NCBI RefSeq assembly: GCF_040054535.1
Contig: NC_090779.1
Location: 19,268,501-19,332,500, forward strand
Source of the DNA: Antennarius striatus
Taxonomy: Eukaryota > Chordata > Actinopteri > Lophiiformes > Antennariidae
Direction: 5' to 3'
Length of the DNA: 64,000 bases
Notes under the pieces: model-generated
Told to the model about the DNA's origin: nothing
What the model saw: the letters and a program-made list of their open reading frames with translations, nothing else
The model's database searches: none
In this document: piece after piece, positions 12,285 to 41,733 of the stretch
How positions within the stretch are numbered: the first letter of the stretch is position 1
Layout: every line of letters begins with the position of its first letter
Position numbers and translations under genes: made by a program

Positions 12285-14251
12285 GTGGTGGTGGGGGTGG
12301 GGGGCATTTCAATGATGCCATGATAAGCTTGTGGAAGGAAATAGTGTCTCAAGGGTAAGTCATAACTGGGTCATTACATTTCCCACAGTGCTGACGACAA
12401 CTTGGTGCGCCCACGGGCTGGACTCCATATTTTCAGCCACATGGGAGCAGATCATCTTTTATTTTTAAATGGGACAGAGCACAGGCAGAATACTTGTAAG
12501 TTGTTGATGAAGGAGGTGTCATGATAGATGAGACAGGGCTGCAGCCGTCCAGATCTAAAAGATCAAATGACCCAAGGTAATAATGTCAGCGGATTCTTTA
12601 TGAAGGTCCTCATTGAACTGTCAAAATCCAGGAGGAGGAGGATGAAGATAATTCAAATTTGATTCATTGTGCTGCTACATCAACCTCACATTATTTGTAT
12701 ATAGAACAAAATTACAGAGGAAATATTAATAAAATAATTTATTAACAGGGGGAAAAGTGTAAGGTTTGCGGTATAGAGTAAATTAATATAAAGTAAGTCT
12801 TACAATTTGCTACTTGCATGTAAGGATTGACATCTGAAAAGATGCGAATCAATGGTTGAAACATGAAGTGGAAATCACACAATAAAACTTCGATTTGTGT
12901 TATACAGCAGGTAAACTGTCCAAATACAATGTTACCAATCATTTATGGGGTTACAAATATGTAAATCATATATGAATCCAGATGCAGCATTGGTTGTTCT
13001 TCTCGTCGGGAGTGGTGCAGTGCTACCCTGGTGTTGTGAAATAGCCGGGTTATAGGAGGTGTCTGTCATCGGCCTGATTCACAACACCAGCTGCAGCACA
13101 CACACCTGAGAGGCAGGTCTTCAGTCGCTGACTGGCATATTAAGTGTTGGGTGTTCACTGGTGTGTATCTGCATTTAGATCTTGGCTCAGGTCTGTCCGT
13201 GGCCATGGATGAACCCAACATTTCTGCAGTTTTGTGGAGCAGCCAAGACAGAATGAGCCTCCATCTGTGTTCTCTCAGGCCAGACTGAAGGACAGAAAAC
13301 GAGGGACACAAATTTAAAATGGGATGATGGGCGATTGTTTCTGAAGAGTTGCATGGGCTTATTAGTTTGGGAAACTTAATTCAAGGTGGTTTTTACCCTG
13401 ACCGGCGCAGATTATTTGAGGATACACACACACACAAGAAACGTCTTAATGCAGTGAAATATTAAGCAAAGTCTAATAAGAAGAGTGTATTGTAATCTCT
13501 TTTCTGTTGTGTCCCACCTGGGGCAAAAGTATTACCCCTGTTCTGTTGTCAGGTTGAAACCAACCAGCTGCCAGTGGACAGGGCGACTTCCTGGAAAACC
13601 TAAGAATCAGGAATAATGAACGGTAATTCCTCGTTAAACGGAGGAAACTGAAATAATTATGACTGACACTCGACTTCAGAGAAGCACATTATGGCTTACA
13701 GATCAAAGCTTGTTGTTAAAATTGTAACAGAGGTTTAATCTTCAGATCGAGCAACTGTGAATTATAAAATAAGGACATTTCTCTAATATAGCAACTTTAT
13801 GATAATTACATCAGTTGTGGGTCTATTTGTTGTGTCTTTAGATGATAAACCTGTAAATTTGTAGTGTTAAAAGCAGCATAAGATTTAATAATATAGATAA
13901 ATATCAAAACTTAACATACGGTCATTAGATTTAGTGTCTGAGACTGACATTCAGGACAAGTATTATTGACTACCAGGATCAGGGGTAATGACTACAAAGT
14001 TCAAAGCGTGGAATAAATCCACACAACAATCTGAGAAGCTTCAGGAAAATGTGTTTAAAATTAAAACTGATCTTAAAGCTGTTCGATTTGAGAGGAAGGA
14101 GTTAACTTTCGTGCTCTCCTTCAGCACTTTCTGCCCACTGAGATGAAACAAATCATGTGAAAACAATGAAACTTAAAACTGTGGCTAAAATGGAAAATAA
14201 AGGACGTTTAAATTAATTCAAATGAAAAGACAACAGTAAATGGGTTTTTTT

Positions 14252-14257
14252 TTTATT
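14252..14257 (-). terminator. Probable nup93 poly(A) signal
   Basis: AATAAA on the minus strand, about 195 bases beyond the nup93 stop codon. Confidence 0.5.
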
Positions 14258-14451
14258 CCAAATCATTGAAAATACAAATATGAAACAACAAAAATGAGAG
14301 AAAATGAAAGAAAAAAAAAAAAGACTGACGAAAGGAGGAACCTCAGATGGATGATATAAGGATGTTAACTGTTAACAAAATGATGAATGTCTTTACACAA
14401 CAAAACAGCAATCGGTTTCTGTAAGGTGTTTGTGTTCGTGTTGACGTTGTC

Positions 14452-33325
<18,874 letters not shown>

Positions 33326-34044
33326 TTAGGAATCACATGTAAATACACCAGGGAGATACAGACCAAATGGCAGCGTGTTTTTAGTACTTGTTCTTTATGG
33401 AAAGTTAGATTTGCCTTTAACACTTCAGACTGTTTATATGTGCAAAAGGTTTCAAAGGGCAAATACTGATATAGTCGTGGCTCCATTTGATTTCAACGCA
33501 AATACAGTAAGACAGCCCAATAACTAAATGTGTGTGGTGGTCAAATCTGCAACAAAAAAGGCAGCAGTCAGAAGCAGTAACATACGACTTTATAATTAAC
33601 AGATAATAAAAAGGTAATGTCATACATCCTTGTAAGGTATACATGCAGTCAGGTCTATGACAAACACACACACGAAAAGCAGCAAACAAGATTCCCTTTG
33701 ACAGCTGACTTAAAACAGAATGAAACCTCCAGTCGTGTGCGTAGATTTCGGATTCTCATTTTTTTTTGGTCTCGTTAACGTTTCAACCCGCTGGTTTGTC
33801 TTCATTTTGACAGCAGATTGAAAGGGGTAAATCAGATTCCAATGTTCCGACGATAACAACCTCCGAAGCCGCTACCGCCAGCGCCGGAGCTTCGCTTTAT
33901 GCTAGCGCACTTGCTAGCTTTACGTGAAAATGAATGGCGCTCAAGGATTAGCAAGTAGCTGAACAGCTAACGGTTCTCCCGCATGCTCTGAGTTCAACGT
34001 GTTAATGTCAATTAAATGTTGTTGCAGGCAGACAAGCTTCATAC

Positions 34045-34110
34045 CTGTTGTGTCGAACAGATAAAACTGTGGTTCTGTCTCTATTCCACAGCTAAAGTTA
34101 GCTCCTGTAA
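34045..34110 (-). promoter_or_regulatory. nup93: nup93 non-coding first exon and 5' region
   Basis: The minus strand has a donor CAACAG|GTATGAAG with the exon ending at 34045, and the coding exon is preceded by an acceptor TTCTAG at 33282-33279. This fits a 5' UTR exon. Its upstream limit near 34110 is a guess. The surrounding 33.8-34.1 kb is moderately CpG-rich and has no TATA box. Confidence 0.55.
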
Positions 34111-34299
34111 TTTAAAATGTGCTCAGTATTAGCACAACATTCAGGAAAGAAACTATTTGTTATTTGCCCCGGCACTTCTGGAGTCAATCCTGATTGGTTG
34201 AATCCTCATCCTTACCGGAAATCACACTTGTTCGCTTTTTTCTTAAAAGCCAGAATCAGCACTGATCTCTGTCTGTTGGACAGGAGGCTACATTTCATG

Positions 34300-34462
34300 C
34301 CTTATGGCCCTCCCCGTACTGGTTTAATGTCGGTATGGGGAGGCTCATAAACGTTTAAATTACCGTAAATAATAAAATAAATAGTTCGTCGCTCTATCGT
34401 GGAATTCGTTAATTGCGCGTTGTTCCTGGAACGCATTAACCGCGAGGAACGAGGGCGCACTG
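34300..34462 (-). mobile_element. Truncated MITE-like element
   Basis: On the minus strand it begins CAGTGCGCCCTCGTTCCTCG and continues with ACGAATTCCACGATAGAGCG and AAACGTTTATGAGCC. This matches, with scattered changes, the left half of the complete element at 59158-59515. The other terminus is missing here, so this copy is truncated. It lies about 200 bases upstream of nup93 exon 1. Confidence 0.8.
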
Positions 34463-35580
34463 TATACGATATCCTACAAAGGTTATAGCGTGTTTATTCC
34501 GGCTATGAACATCTTCAAACTAAACGATACTGGAAAAAATGTTGCTTTAATTATTATAAACGATAAATTAAATAGAATGGCATTACATTTACATTTAAAT
34601 ACTTTTTAGGTGGAACTAGTTTGAATAAATGACAGATGTTTCCTAGTCAGTCAGTGGTTTTCTTTGATGACTAGATGATTATTCATTATAATAGCATTTA
34701 CAGGTTATTCTAAGTGTCAGCTACACTACAGCTTACTGTAAAACAGACATGTTAATTTGAACATTCATTACAAAACTTCTAAATGCACAGTAAAATCAGT
34801 GCATTTTAATTAAATTGATACCACACTGGGACACAGCATTTTTGCTCCAAAATAACAAAGTTGAAATTAACACATATGGTACTTTTTAAAAGATTTTAAT
34901 GGGGTTTTTTTAACCTTGTGATAATATTGAAGAAATGTCTTTACATTATTATTTTACTACATTATTATACAAAAAAATCATTTTTGCTCGGTGAAAATGT
35001 ACATTTTTTAATAATATTCAAGTTTTTTTTTATGAAAAGAAAAAGTCGGCGGAGAAACGACACAAACATGAGCTTAAAACCAATGTAATTCATTACTATG
35101 AACTGTATTAATCAACCTGTCTTTCCTAATGGCCAATTCAAAATTGCTGATGGCATTTACTTGTACGGAATATTGTGTAATTAATATTTTCCTAAGAACA
35201 AGAAAAATGTTCATTACAGGCTGGTAGACTTTGTGCAGTAGCTAAAATAAACATTCTGTTCTACAAATGCAATTTAGAATTGTATAAAATTTGTCAGAAA
35301 AATGGACAATTTACCCCCTCATATTTGAGGATGGAGATTTTGACCTAAGTGACTAATTACGAACATTGACACGTTTTGTTTTGACCCATTTTTATGACTG
35401 CACCTGCCATTTCTCCTTAGTCATCTTTTGAAATAAACTCATATTTAAAATGTATAAACCAAAACATGTAAGAACCCTTCATGTATTTAAGGCTAATGAC
35501 CTTGGACTCACAAATCCATCATGATTTAGATGAGGCATACTATAGATGACACCAAGCACATGTCTTACAAAATCCCAAAA
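34463..35580. other. AT-rich intergenic DNA between nup93 and steep1
   Basis: Very AT-rich sequence without splice-bounded open frames. No gene or recognisable repeat was found beyond the MITE to its left. Confidence 0.6.
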
Positions 35581-35584
35581 CAAG

Positions 35585-35590
35585 TTTATT
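35585..35590 (-). terminator. steep1: steep1 poly(A) signal candidate
   Basis: AATAAA on the minus strand about 200 bases past the steep1 stop codon. Confidence 0.55.
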
Positions 35591-35790
35591 GAGTCATTTG
35601 ATTGTTGAAAAATAAAGTTATTTGAAAATTAGCAACAGCATTGTTCTACGAAAAGCACTGAACAAGTCCGAACATTGTCTTTTCTATGTACTGGTGTGTT
35701 GTACCGCTCCTAACGAACCACCAATCAATAACAGTTTACTGATCCACTCAGGACCTCATTAATAACAATATTTCCCTCGCTGAATTTCCT

Positions 35791-36468
35791 CTACTTAAAC
35801 TGATTGTCAATAAGGGTGCCCTTCATCTTCGCCTTCTTGGCTTCCAGCTCAGCCAGCTCCTGCAGCCTTCTCTTGCTCATGCCCTTCCTCTCCAACTGCT
35901 TCTCGATCACTTTGGCGTTTTGAGCGTAAGAGTCCGCCACCTCTCTGGCCTCGATTTCCTCCTCCTCTTCGTCGATGGTGGAAACTGTGACTGAACTGAA
36001 CTTGCCCATGTCTTTGGTCCGCTTGGTCATCATCACACGAACTTTCTTTGGAGCCTCCGGTGGCTTCTGGCTGTAGACGCTTGTGTTGCCGAAACCCTGT
36101 CCAAACTTAACCACGGCGCCGTCCACGATGAATGTGGCTGGGTTGTTCTTCTCCTGGTGCTGGTAAAACAGCAGTAAACCGCATTTTCCACACTTTTTGC
36201 GGTACTGCCTCTCGATCCCCTCCGCTCTCTTTATGTACGCATTTTCATCCACGTCCACGTTACAGAACTTGTGGGCATGTTTGGCTGCATCAATCACCCT
36301 GGCTCGGTCCCGGGGCCGCATGGGCAGCTTCTCCAGCTGGCAGTCCAGCACCAAAACCATCTGACCGCACAGACAGTAGTAGACATGAAGAGGCTTTTCT
36401 CCGTCGTCATATTCCTCTCTGTCCCTGGTGTCCGAGCACACAACACTTCTAGACACGACCTTCGGCAT
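35791..36468 (-). CDS. steep1: STING ER exit protein (STEEP1 / CXorf56 family), single exon
   Basis: A 225-residue intact frame beginning [20 protein letters not shown]. The human family member (STEEP1, formerly CXorf56) promotes exit of STING from the endoplasmic reticulum in innate DNA sensing. Visible landmarks are the cysteine motifs YYCLCGQ and [13 protein letters not shown], an acidic run EEEEEIE and a basic C-terminal helix ending DNQFK. Length is close to the human protein (about 222). The whole frame is uninterrupted, whereas I recall several exons in human, so this may be a retrocopy that replaced or accompanies the parent gene. The ATG context GTCGCCATGC is good. There is no frameshift or stop, and acidic, cysteine and basic motifs are kept, so it is probably functional. 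Confidence 0.93.
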   Translation of the reverse strand: MPKVVSRSVVCSDTRDREEYDDGEKPLHVYYCLCGQMVLVLDCQLEKLPMRPRDRARVIDAAKHAHKFCNVDVDENAYIKRAEGIERQYRKKCGKCGLLLFYQHQEKNNPATFIVDGAVVKFGQGFGNTSVYSQKPPEAPKKVRVMMTKRTKDMGKFSSVTVSTIDEEEEEIEAREVADSYAQNAKVIEKQLERKGMSKRRLQELAELEAKKAKMKGTLIDNQFK

Positions 36469-36559
36469 GGCGACTCACTTACATTTATCAGATAATGTCT
36501 AAATTATTAACAAATGTTCAGCTAATCTCAACACTTCTATGTCAAGCAGCGAAGTGCGA

Positions 36560-36602
36560 CACACTTCCTGTGTCCGTCACCGTTACAGTTCCTACCGGAA
36601 AC
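36560..36602 (-). promoter_or_regulatory. steep1: steep1 TATA-less promoter with ETS-like sites
   Basis: About 100-130 bases upstream of the steep1 ATG are two ETS-type cores on the plus strand, CTTCCTG (36564-36570) and ACCGGAA (36594-36600). These are typical of housekeeping promoters. No TATA box is seen. Confidence 0.4.
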
Positions 36603-36830
36603 TGATGTCTCTACATTTGGTCCGCGGAGACCAAAGTTAAAAGAAATTCCATTGAACCCAGTTTACCCTTTCCAGTGGAAAAGTCCGGTAACATTAAATT
36701 AAATGTGTGGCATCAGTCGATAGTCCAAGATAAACATGTGTCTGAAGTATGACAAAACAACCGTTTGCACAATGTGATTATTTATTCGTTTGTTTGCCAA
36801 ATTATTAGGGCCGATAAGGAGCTAATACAG

Positions 36831-37170
36831 GTCCTTCTCAAAAAATTAGCATATTGTGATAAAGTGCATTATTTTCTGTAATGTACTGATAAACATTAGA
36901 CTTTCATATATTTTAGATTCATTACACACAACTGAAGTAGTTCAAGCATTTTATTGTTTTAATATTGATTATTTCGGCAAAAAAATAAAGAAAAACTAGA
37001 AATCCCTATCTAAAAAAAATAGCATATTTCATCCAACCAATAAAAAAAAAGTGTTTTTAATACAAAAACAGTCAACCTTCAGATAATTACGTTCAATTAT
37101 GCACTCAATACTTGGTCGGAAATCGTTTTGCAGAAGTGAGTGCTTCAATGCAGCGTGGCATGGAGGTAAT
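36831..37170. mobile_element. Tc1/mariner-type transposon fragment
   Basis: Begins TACAGGTCCTTCTCAAAAAA followed by TTAGCATATTGTGATAAAG, the recognisable terminal inverted repeat of a fish DNA transposon with a TA target. It then runs into TGCACTCAATACTTGGTCGG and CAATGCAGCGTGGCATGGAG, part of its internal region. The element is cut short where an AT microsatellite begins. No transposase frame remains. Superfamily assignment is from memory of the terminal sequence. Confidence 0.65.
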
Positions 37171-37172
37171 CA

Positions 37173-37188
37173 GCCTATATATATATAC

Positions 37189-37229
<41 letters not shown>
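37173..37229. repeat. (TA)n microsatellite
   Basis: TA tract at the broken end of the transposon fragment. Confidence 0.93.
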
Positions 37230-37236
<7 letters not shown>

Positions 37237-37738
37237 TGTATATTTTATTTATTTTATTTTTAAAAAGCCTCATCTCTTAATTATAATACATCTTCAATTT
37301 TAATTATGTCTATTTAGCCAGACACCCCAAAGGATATGTTTTCAAAATGTTTTGAGAATTAAATTGTCCAGTAAATTGCTTCATAATTTGATCAATATTG
37401 CTAAAGTACTGTCGCATCGAGCAAAAATCGCCCTCAAGTCTTACAAATTAGTATTTGACAAGGCAGGCCCAGGAGCTTTAATCTGTCTACTGCCTTGTCT
37501 GAGACAACCCTTGTTTGAGTACTTTATATTCCAGACACACTTGAATCAAAATCCTCATGTCAAATCCAAAAATACCATACCAACAAGCCAAACAAAGACA
37601 ATGCATTCTTTGATTTGGAATGCTTTACTTAATTAGATCATATATCATCAGTTAAAAAGTCTTCAGACTTTTTCAGTTGATTAAAAGTGAAAAGGACCAC
37701 AAGTGCCATCCTGAGAGAAATTCACAGCATCTGACTCT

Positions 37739-38125
37739 TCACTGACAGCAGCTGGTATCACAAGTTTTTCCTTTGCACACACAACCAGAGGCGCACTTGC
37801 TGCAGTCGGATGGACAGCATGAGCAGCAGCCTGCAAAAATAGAAGTGTTGAAACAGTCAAGTGATCTGCAAAATGGAAAATAAGAATAATGATGCCAATA
37901 CTTAGTCGGGAGAAGGACTGACTTACACTTGCATGAGGAGCAACAACAGCTCTTGCAGGTGCAAGATCCCTTGCAGCCACAGCCTCCACCTGAAACACAA
38001 GTCCATTCAATTCAGTTTCAAATTGTCTGCTAATAACAAACTTCTATATAAGACATCTGAGTCAATATGAAGAGGCAAGTCATGACCATTGAAAACTTAC
38101 TCTTTGAGCAGTCACAGGGGTCCAT
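37739..38125 (-). CDS. mt: Metallothionein, divergent 22-cysteine form
   Basis: Small cytosolic zinc/copper/cadmium-binding protein. Exons (minus): 38125-38101, 37989-37927, 37830-37739, with split codons of phase 1 at both junctions as in other vertebrate metallothioneins. The product has 59 residues. The C-terminal alpha domain ([21 protein letters not shown]) is almost identical to the copy at 46925. The beta domain and linker differ: the usual CSC is CCC, and the usual CKKSCC is shortened to CKCCC. I count 22 cysteines instead of 20, with one residue lost from the linker. A TATA box and metal-response elements lie upstream. The reading frame and splice sites are intact, so I take it as functional. 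It could be a lineage-specific isoform with altered metal preference. Confidence 0.9.
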
Positions 38126-38209
38126 TATTCAGCTATAGTCAACTTTTCCTCGTGTGGATGAGAGTCTTCAAACGACCGTGTGTTATGATGGTACGTGAAT
38201 GCGTCCCTC

Positions 38210-38287
38210 TTTTATATGGTTCAAGCTGAGCCGGCTGCAAAACGCACATGTGACGCTGCACGCAGACGTGTAGTAAATTGTGCGCAC
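38210..38287 (-). promoter_or_regulatory. mt: Promoter of the 22-cysteine metallothionein: TATA and metal-response elements
   Basis: On the minus strand TATAAAA lies at 38216-38210, 85 bases above the ATG. Metal-response cores (TGCRCNC) are at 38257-38263 (TGCACGC, plus strand) and a self-overlapping pair at 38280-38287 (TGCGCAC in both orientations). MTF-1 binding and metal induction are inferred from the motifs. Confidence 0.7.
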
Positions 38288-38910
38288 TACTTCCTACTTC
38301 CCATGCGAGGACAAAGTGGTTTATGTGAAAAAATTCTGGAGATCTTTTTTGTTTCTCTAGGGGGGGGCGCTAGACCTTCAGTAATGAGTGTTTACATTCA
38401 GGTAATTATTATTAGATATTGGGACAGTGTCTCATTTTCAGGTATACAAAAAGCATTGTGTGTCTTATAAATACAATATAGTTTCTTTATTCAGAGGGGC
38501 TAAACAACTTCACTACATATTGCGATGCGCAAAGAACATGTTGTCACTCGCTCACTTTGCACACGGATTCATGAATCGAAAGAGGAATTTTGCGAGTTCA
38601 CGATGCGTTCACAGACACGTCCGCAGACGATTCCAGAATGTTCATCTATTGAGTGGAGACATAATATGAGCTGAGTCATTGTAAGGTGTGACCAATGGAA
38701 ATAAAAAAAATCTAGATTGGGGTGAAATCAGTGAATAACAAGGAATGACTGGACAACAGGACGACTCCTGTTAATTCATTTTGTCTACTCTGACTGCAGT
38801 CACCCATTCACAAATCAGCTTTTTGAAAACAGGTAAAGATGTGAATATTTCCAGAAATCAGTTTACAATAATTTACCATGATCTGGGGCTATAAACACTC
38901 TAGATTCTAT

Positions 38911-38976
38911 ACTCTTCACTGACAGCAGCTGGTATCTGAAGTTTTTCCTTTGCACACGTAACCAGAGGTGCACTTC
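38911..38976 (-). pseudogene. Metallothionein last-exon relic
   Basis: About 66 bases match the last-exon end of the metallothionein at 37739 with five substitutions, including the stretch CTTCACTGACAGCAGCTGG (plus strand) across the stop codon. On the minus strand two metal-binding cysteines have become Tyr and Ser. No first or second exon, splice acceptor or start is seen nearby, so it is a decayed fragment of a duplicate. Confidence 0.85.
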
Positions 38977-39495
38977 TGTAGTATAGAACTTTAATAAACC
39001 CCAGTGAAACCTCATTTGGCATTTTTTGTTTGAAGACAAGGGAAGGGATGTGTTCTGGCTCAGAATTTTTTTTCCAGGCAACAGTAGATCAGTTCTTGGG
39101 GACTTGGTTTTGGGAATGATGGTTGGCTTGTTCGAGAGTAGGGCACCTCCTGCACACAGCCAAGGTGCCTTCAAGCAAGGCACTGGACCCTTAACTGCTC
39201 CGAGGTCACTGCCATTTGGCTGCACATGACTTCATCATCTCTTCCACATTTGCACTGTATGTCTTTGTGTGTGTAAGTGTAATGGAGACCTGTTTTCAGT
39301 CAACTTGTTGTTTTGGTGCATTCCAATGTGTAATAAAGATGTTTTACAGTGCGTGAAAGCCTCTAAATTGCATTCCCGGGGGTAACGAAAAGATAGTGAT
39401 GTTTTTCCTCAACTGGGGGTACCACCGAAGGGAGGGGTGCATGCGGGCTGGAACTGGCCATTCCTGCTCGCATGCAGGCCTTGCTTCTTCAAAGG

Positions 39496-39611
39496 TATAA
39501 AAGGTAAAGAGTTTCATACTCCAGTCAGAGTCAGCTGCGGGTCACGTACGGACGCCCAGCCTGGTTGATGCTACTCTGCCTGGATTGTGGGCTCTCCTTC
39601 CCTGTGTCAAG
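39496..39611 (+). promoter_or_regulatory. Orphan TATA promoter with exon-like leader
   Basis: TATAAAAGG at 39496-39504 is followed about 107 bases later by CAAG|GTAAGAGG, a strong splice-donor match (exon end 39611). No downstream coding exon on the plus strand was identified. It may start a non-coding RNA or derive from a mobile element. Confidence 0.35.
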
Positions 39612-39689
39612 GTAAGAGGCGAAACATATTTGGAATAACACCAAATATTGCCTTAGCTCAACCAAATATTTGTTTGTTTATTGCTATGT

Positions 39690-39955
39690 CTGTGGGGAAT
39701 GAAACTACAAGTTTATTATAGCATCATAGAATTGTTTCTGTGCTCTGTGGGGAATGAAACTACAAGTTTATTCTATCATCATAGAATTGTTTGTTTGCAT
39801 TGCTATGCGCTGCGGGAACTAAACGACACATTTAGTCTAGCATCATAGAGGTCTTTTGACTTATTGCTCGTTTGTTTGTTTGTACTTATTGTTTGTTTGT
39901 ATTTCTACGCTCTGCGTGGAATAAATTATACATTATACTCTAGCATCATAGGAGT
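39690..39955 (+). repeat. Degenerate tandem repeat, about four units
   Basis: Units start at 39690, 39745, 39810 and 39912 with CTGTGGGGAATGAAAC or a variant, and end in a CTAGCATCATAG-like block. The first two are nearly identical; the last two have diverged and are spaced further apart by TTTG-rich insertions. Confidence 0.8.
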
Positions 39956-41733
39956 CTCGTTGATCAATTGTGTGAGTTTTCTGTGTACCCACCTCCGCGG
40001 ACCTGCATAAAAATATTTCACAAAACAGTATGTCATTCATATGTGTGAAAAAATATTGTACAAATTGTGTAGAAGGAATTTCCCTATTGATAGATTGAGG
40101 AAGTTCTTCCTCTTTCATGACACTGGTCAAATGTTGGGCTACAATTTGTGAGGCCCTCCTGATAGAGGGACAGACCCAGTATTATTTTAATCTCAAATTA
40201 TCTTAGCTCTAAGGAGCCATAGGTGTTTACCTGGTGTAAAAGTATTTCTTCCTTTTATTTTATTTTTTACATTTTATTTCTGAATATCGGACTGATGGGT
40301 TTGCTCATGTCAAACCCATTTGGTAAACTCAAAAGGACCCCATTTGTGAATTCACTGGGCCCCAATCTGAGCCTAAACTCAATTCCCACTAGTGTTCCAG
40401 CTATCTCTCTCCTTGTGTGTATGTGCGTGTGTGTGTGTGTGTGCGTGTGCGTGTGCGTGTGTATGTCCGTGTGTTTGTCTGTGTGCCTGTGTGTGTGTGA
40501 AGGGCTGACAGAGTTGAGGGAATTTGATCTTGACCCCCAGCATGGCACATGATCCATCAAGCTCTCCAAAAACCGAGCAGACCGACTGGTAGATCTAGTC
40601 TTGCTGTTACTGAGCTCCTTGATATTTGCTGAGCATGCTGGGATCTTGTTCCAGCAGGAGTGATATGTCTGCATGTCCGTGGATCCTCTTGACATACGTT
40701 TACTGCAAAGACAAGTTCTACATTAAATTTTCAAGAAAAGCAGCACGCGATTCTTCTGTCAAGAAATGCTATATCTCATTAGATGATGTTTTATCCGCCG
40801 CAAATCATATGTCAACGAAATGCTGGGTGAATAAGATGGACGACTCAATTAATTTGTAGGAAGGATAGTTCACTCTCGTTTGGTCCCAGTCCTAAAGCAG
40901 GTTAGTAAACCAGGTCAGTAAAGCATGGCCATTCTTAGATTCACCACAGATATTTACAATTAAACTGTATCATTTCAATAAATATGAGAGCACAGTAAAA
41001 ATTATTTAACTTGAGCGATTCCATAGGATGACTGGCAAATTTCATCTGAATAGAAGAAAAAATATATATCAGAATAACAGCAATAAAACCAGAATGAAAT
41101 TAAAGATGATTTTTGTTGATTAACTATAAAAGGGTGGATACTTGGGACAGTCATTTAATACTTGGGACAGTCATTTAATACTATTTGCAAAGAAACTGAT
41201 TGCTTATCAATGACACATAACACCACGTCCCTTTATATCACTGCTGGTATGTTCTTTCACAGAGAGTTATAGCGGTGAAAAAAATGCGGCTGGTTTAGTT
41301 TTTGAACAAATAATTTGCGTACATTTAAACATGATGACATGTTATTTGGTAATTTATTCAGCCATGGGATGATAAATGGATGAATGATTAGATTGGGATT
41401 TTTCTCTACACGCTTGTTGATGCATCCACCTCCTGTGATTTCTTCTACGCCAAGATTTAAACTTCAGAATAACAAGCAAGATATTACAAACATGTAAAGG
41501 AGCTAACAGAATAGAATAAAATTAAGTTCAGCTGACAGTTTCATTGGTTCTCTTTGTTCTCTGTTTGTTTGTGGGGGCAAGGTGGGTGTGGTCAAGAGGC
41601 TGGCATCTATAACCTTAGGGTGTGTTCAGCAGGGTTGGGTAAGATTAACTGGGGTTCTTAACTTGTGAGTTAACTGATGGTTAAATTCAGGATTGGTCAT
41701 ACTGTACAATTTCATCCCCACACAGACTGAACC

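Larger units (their letters stand above)
10959..14451. other. Intergenic interval between the ZP gene and nup93, repeat-rich
   Basis: Contains a TG tract (11245-11322), an AT tract (11590-11650) and a second TG tract (12216-12280). One minus-strand frame at 13066-13311 begins after an acceptor-like TCCTTCAG but resembles no protein I know. The minus-strand AATAAA at 14257-14252 is the probable nup93 poly(A) signal. No supported gene. Confidence 0.6.
38990..41733. other. Interval between the metallothionein relic and sc5d
   Basis: Contains a TATA box with a downstream splice-donor-like site (39496-39611), a degenerate repeat array (39690-39955), a TG tract (40429-40470) and a 20-base direct tandem repeat (TACTTGGGACAGTCATTTAA twice, about 41138-41177). 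Open frames up to 142 codons cross the TG tract and are not supported. The sc5d promoter must lie near 41.5-41.7 kb. Confidence 0.55.

Noticed and set aside
13066-13311. Possible exon of another minus-strand gene upstream of the ZP gene
   Set aside because: An acceptor-like TCCTTCAG is present but no donor, partner exon or known homology was found.
36132-36452. 106-codon plus-strand frame
   Set aside because: It is a shadow antisense to the steep1 coding exon.
39333-40260. Endogenous retrovirus or LTR around the orphan TATA box
   Set aside because: The AATAAA lies upstream of the TATA box, not downstream as in an LTR; there is no paired terminal repeat, clear primer-binding site or gag/pol frame.
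40223-40695. Overlapping 109- and 142-codon frames on opposite strands
   Set aside because: Both run through the TG-rich tract near 40430 and show no recognisable domain.
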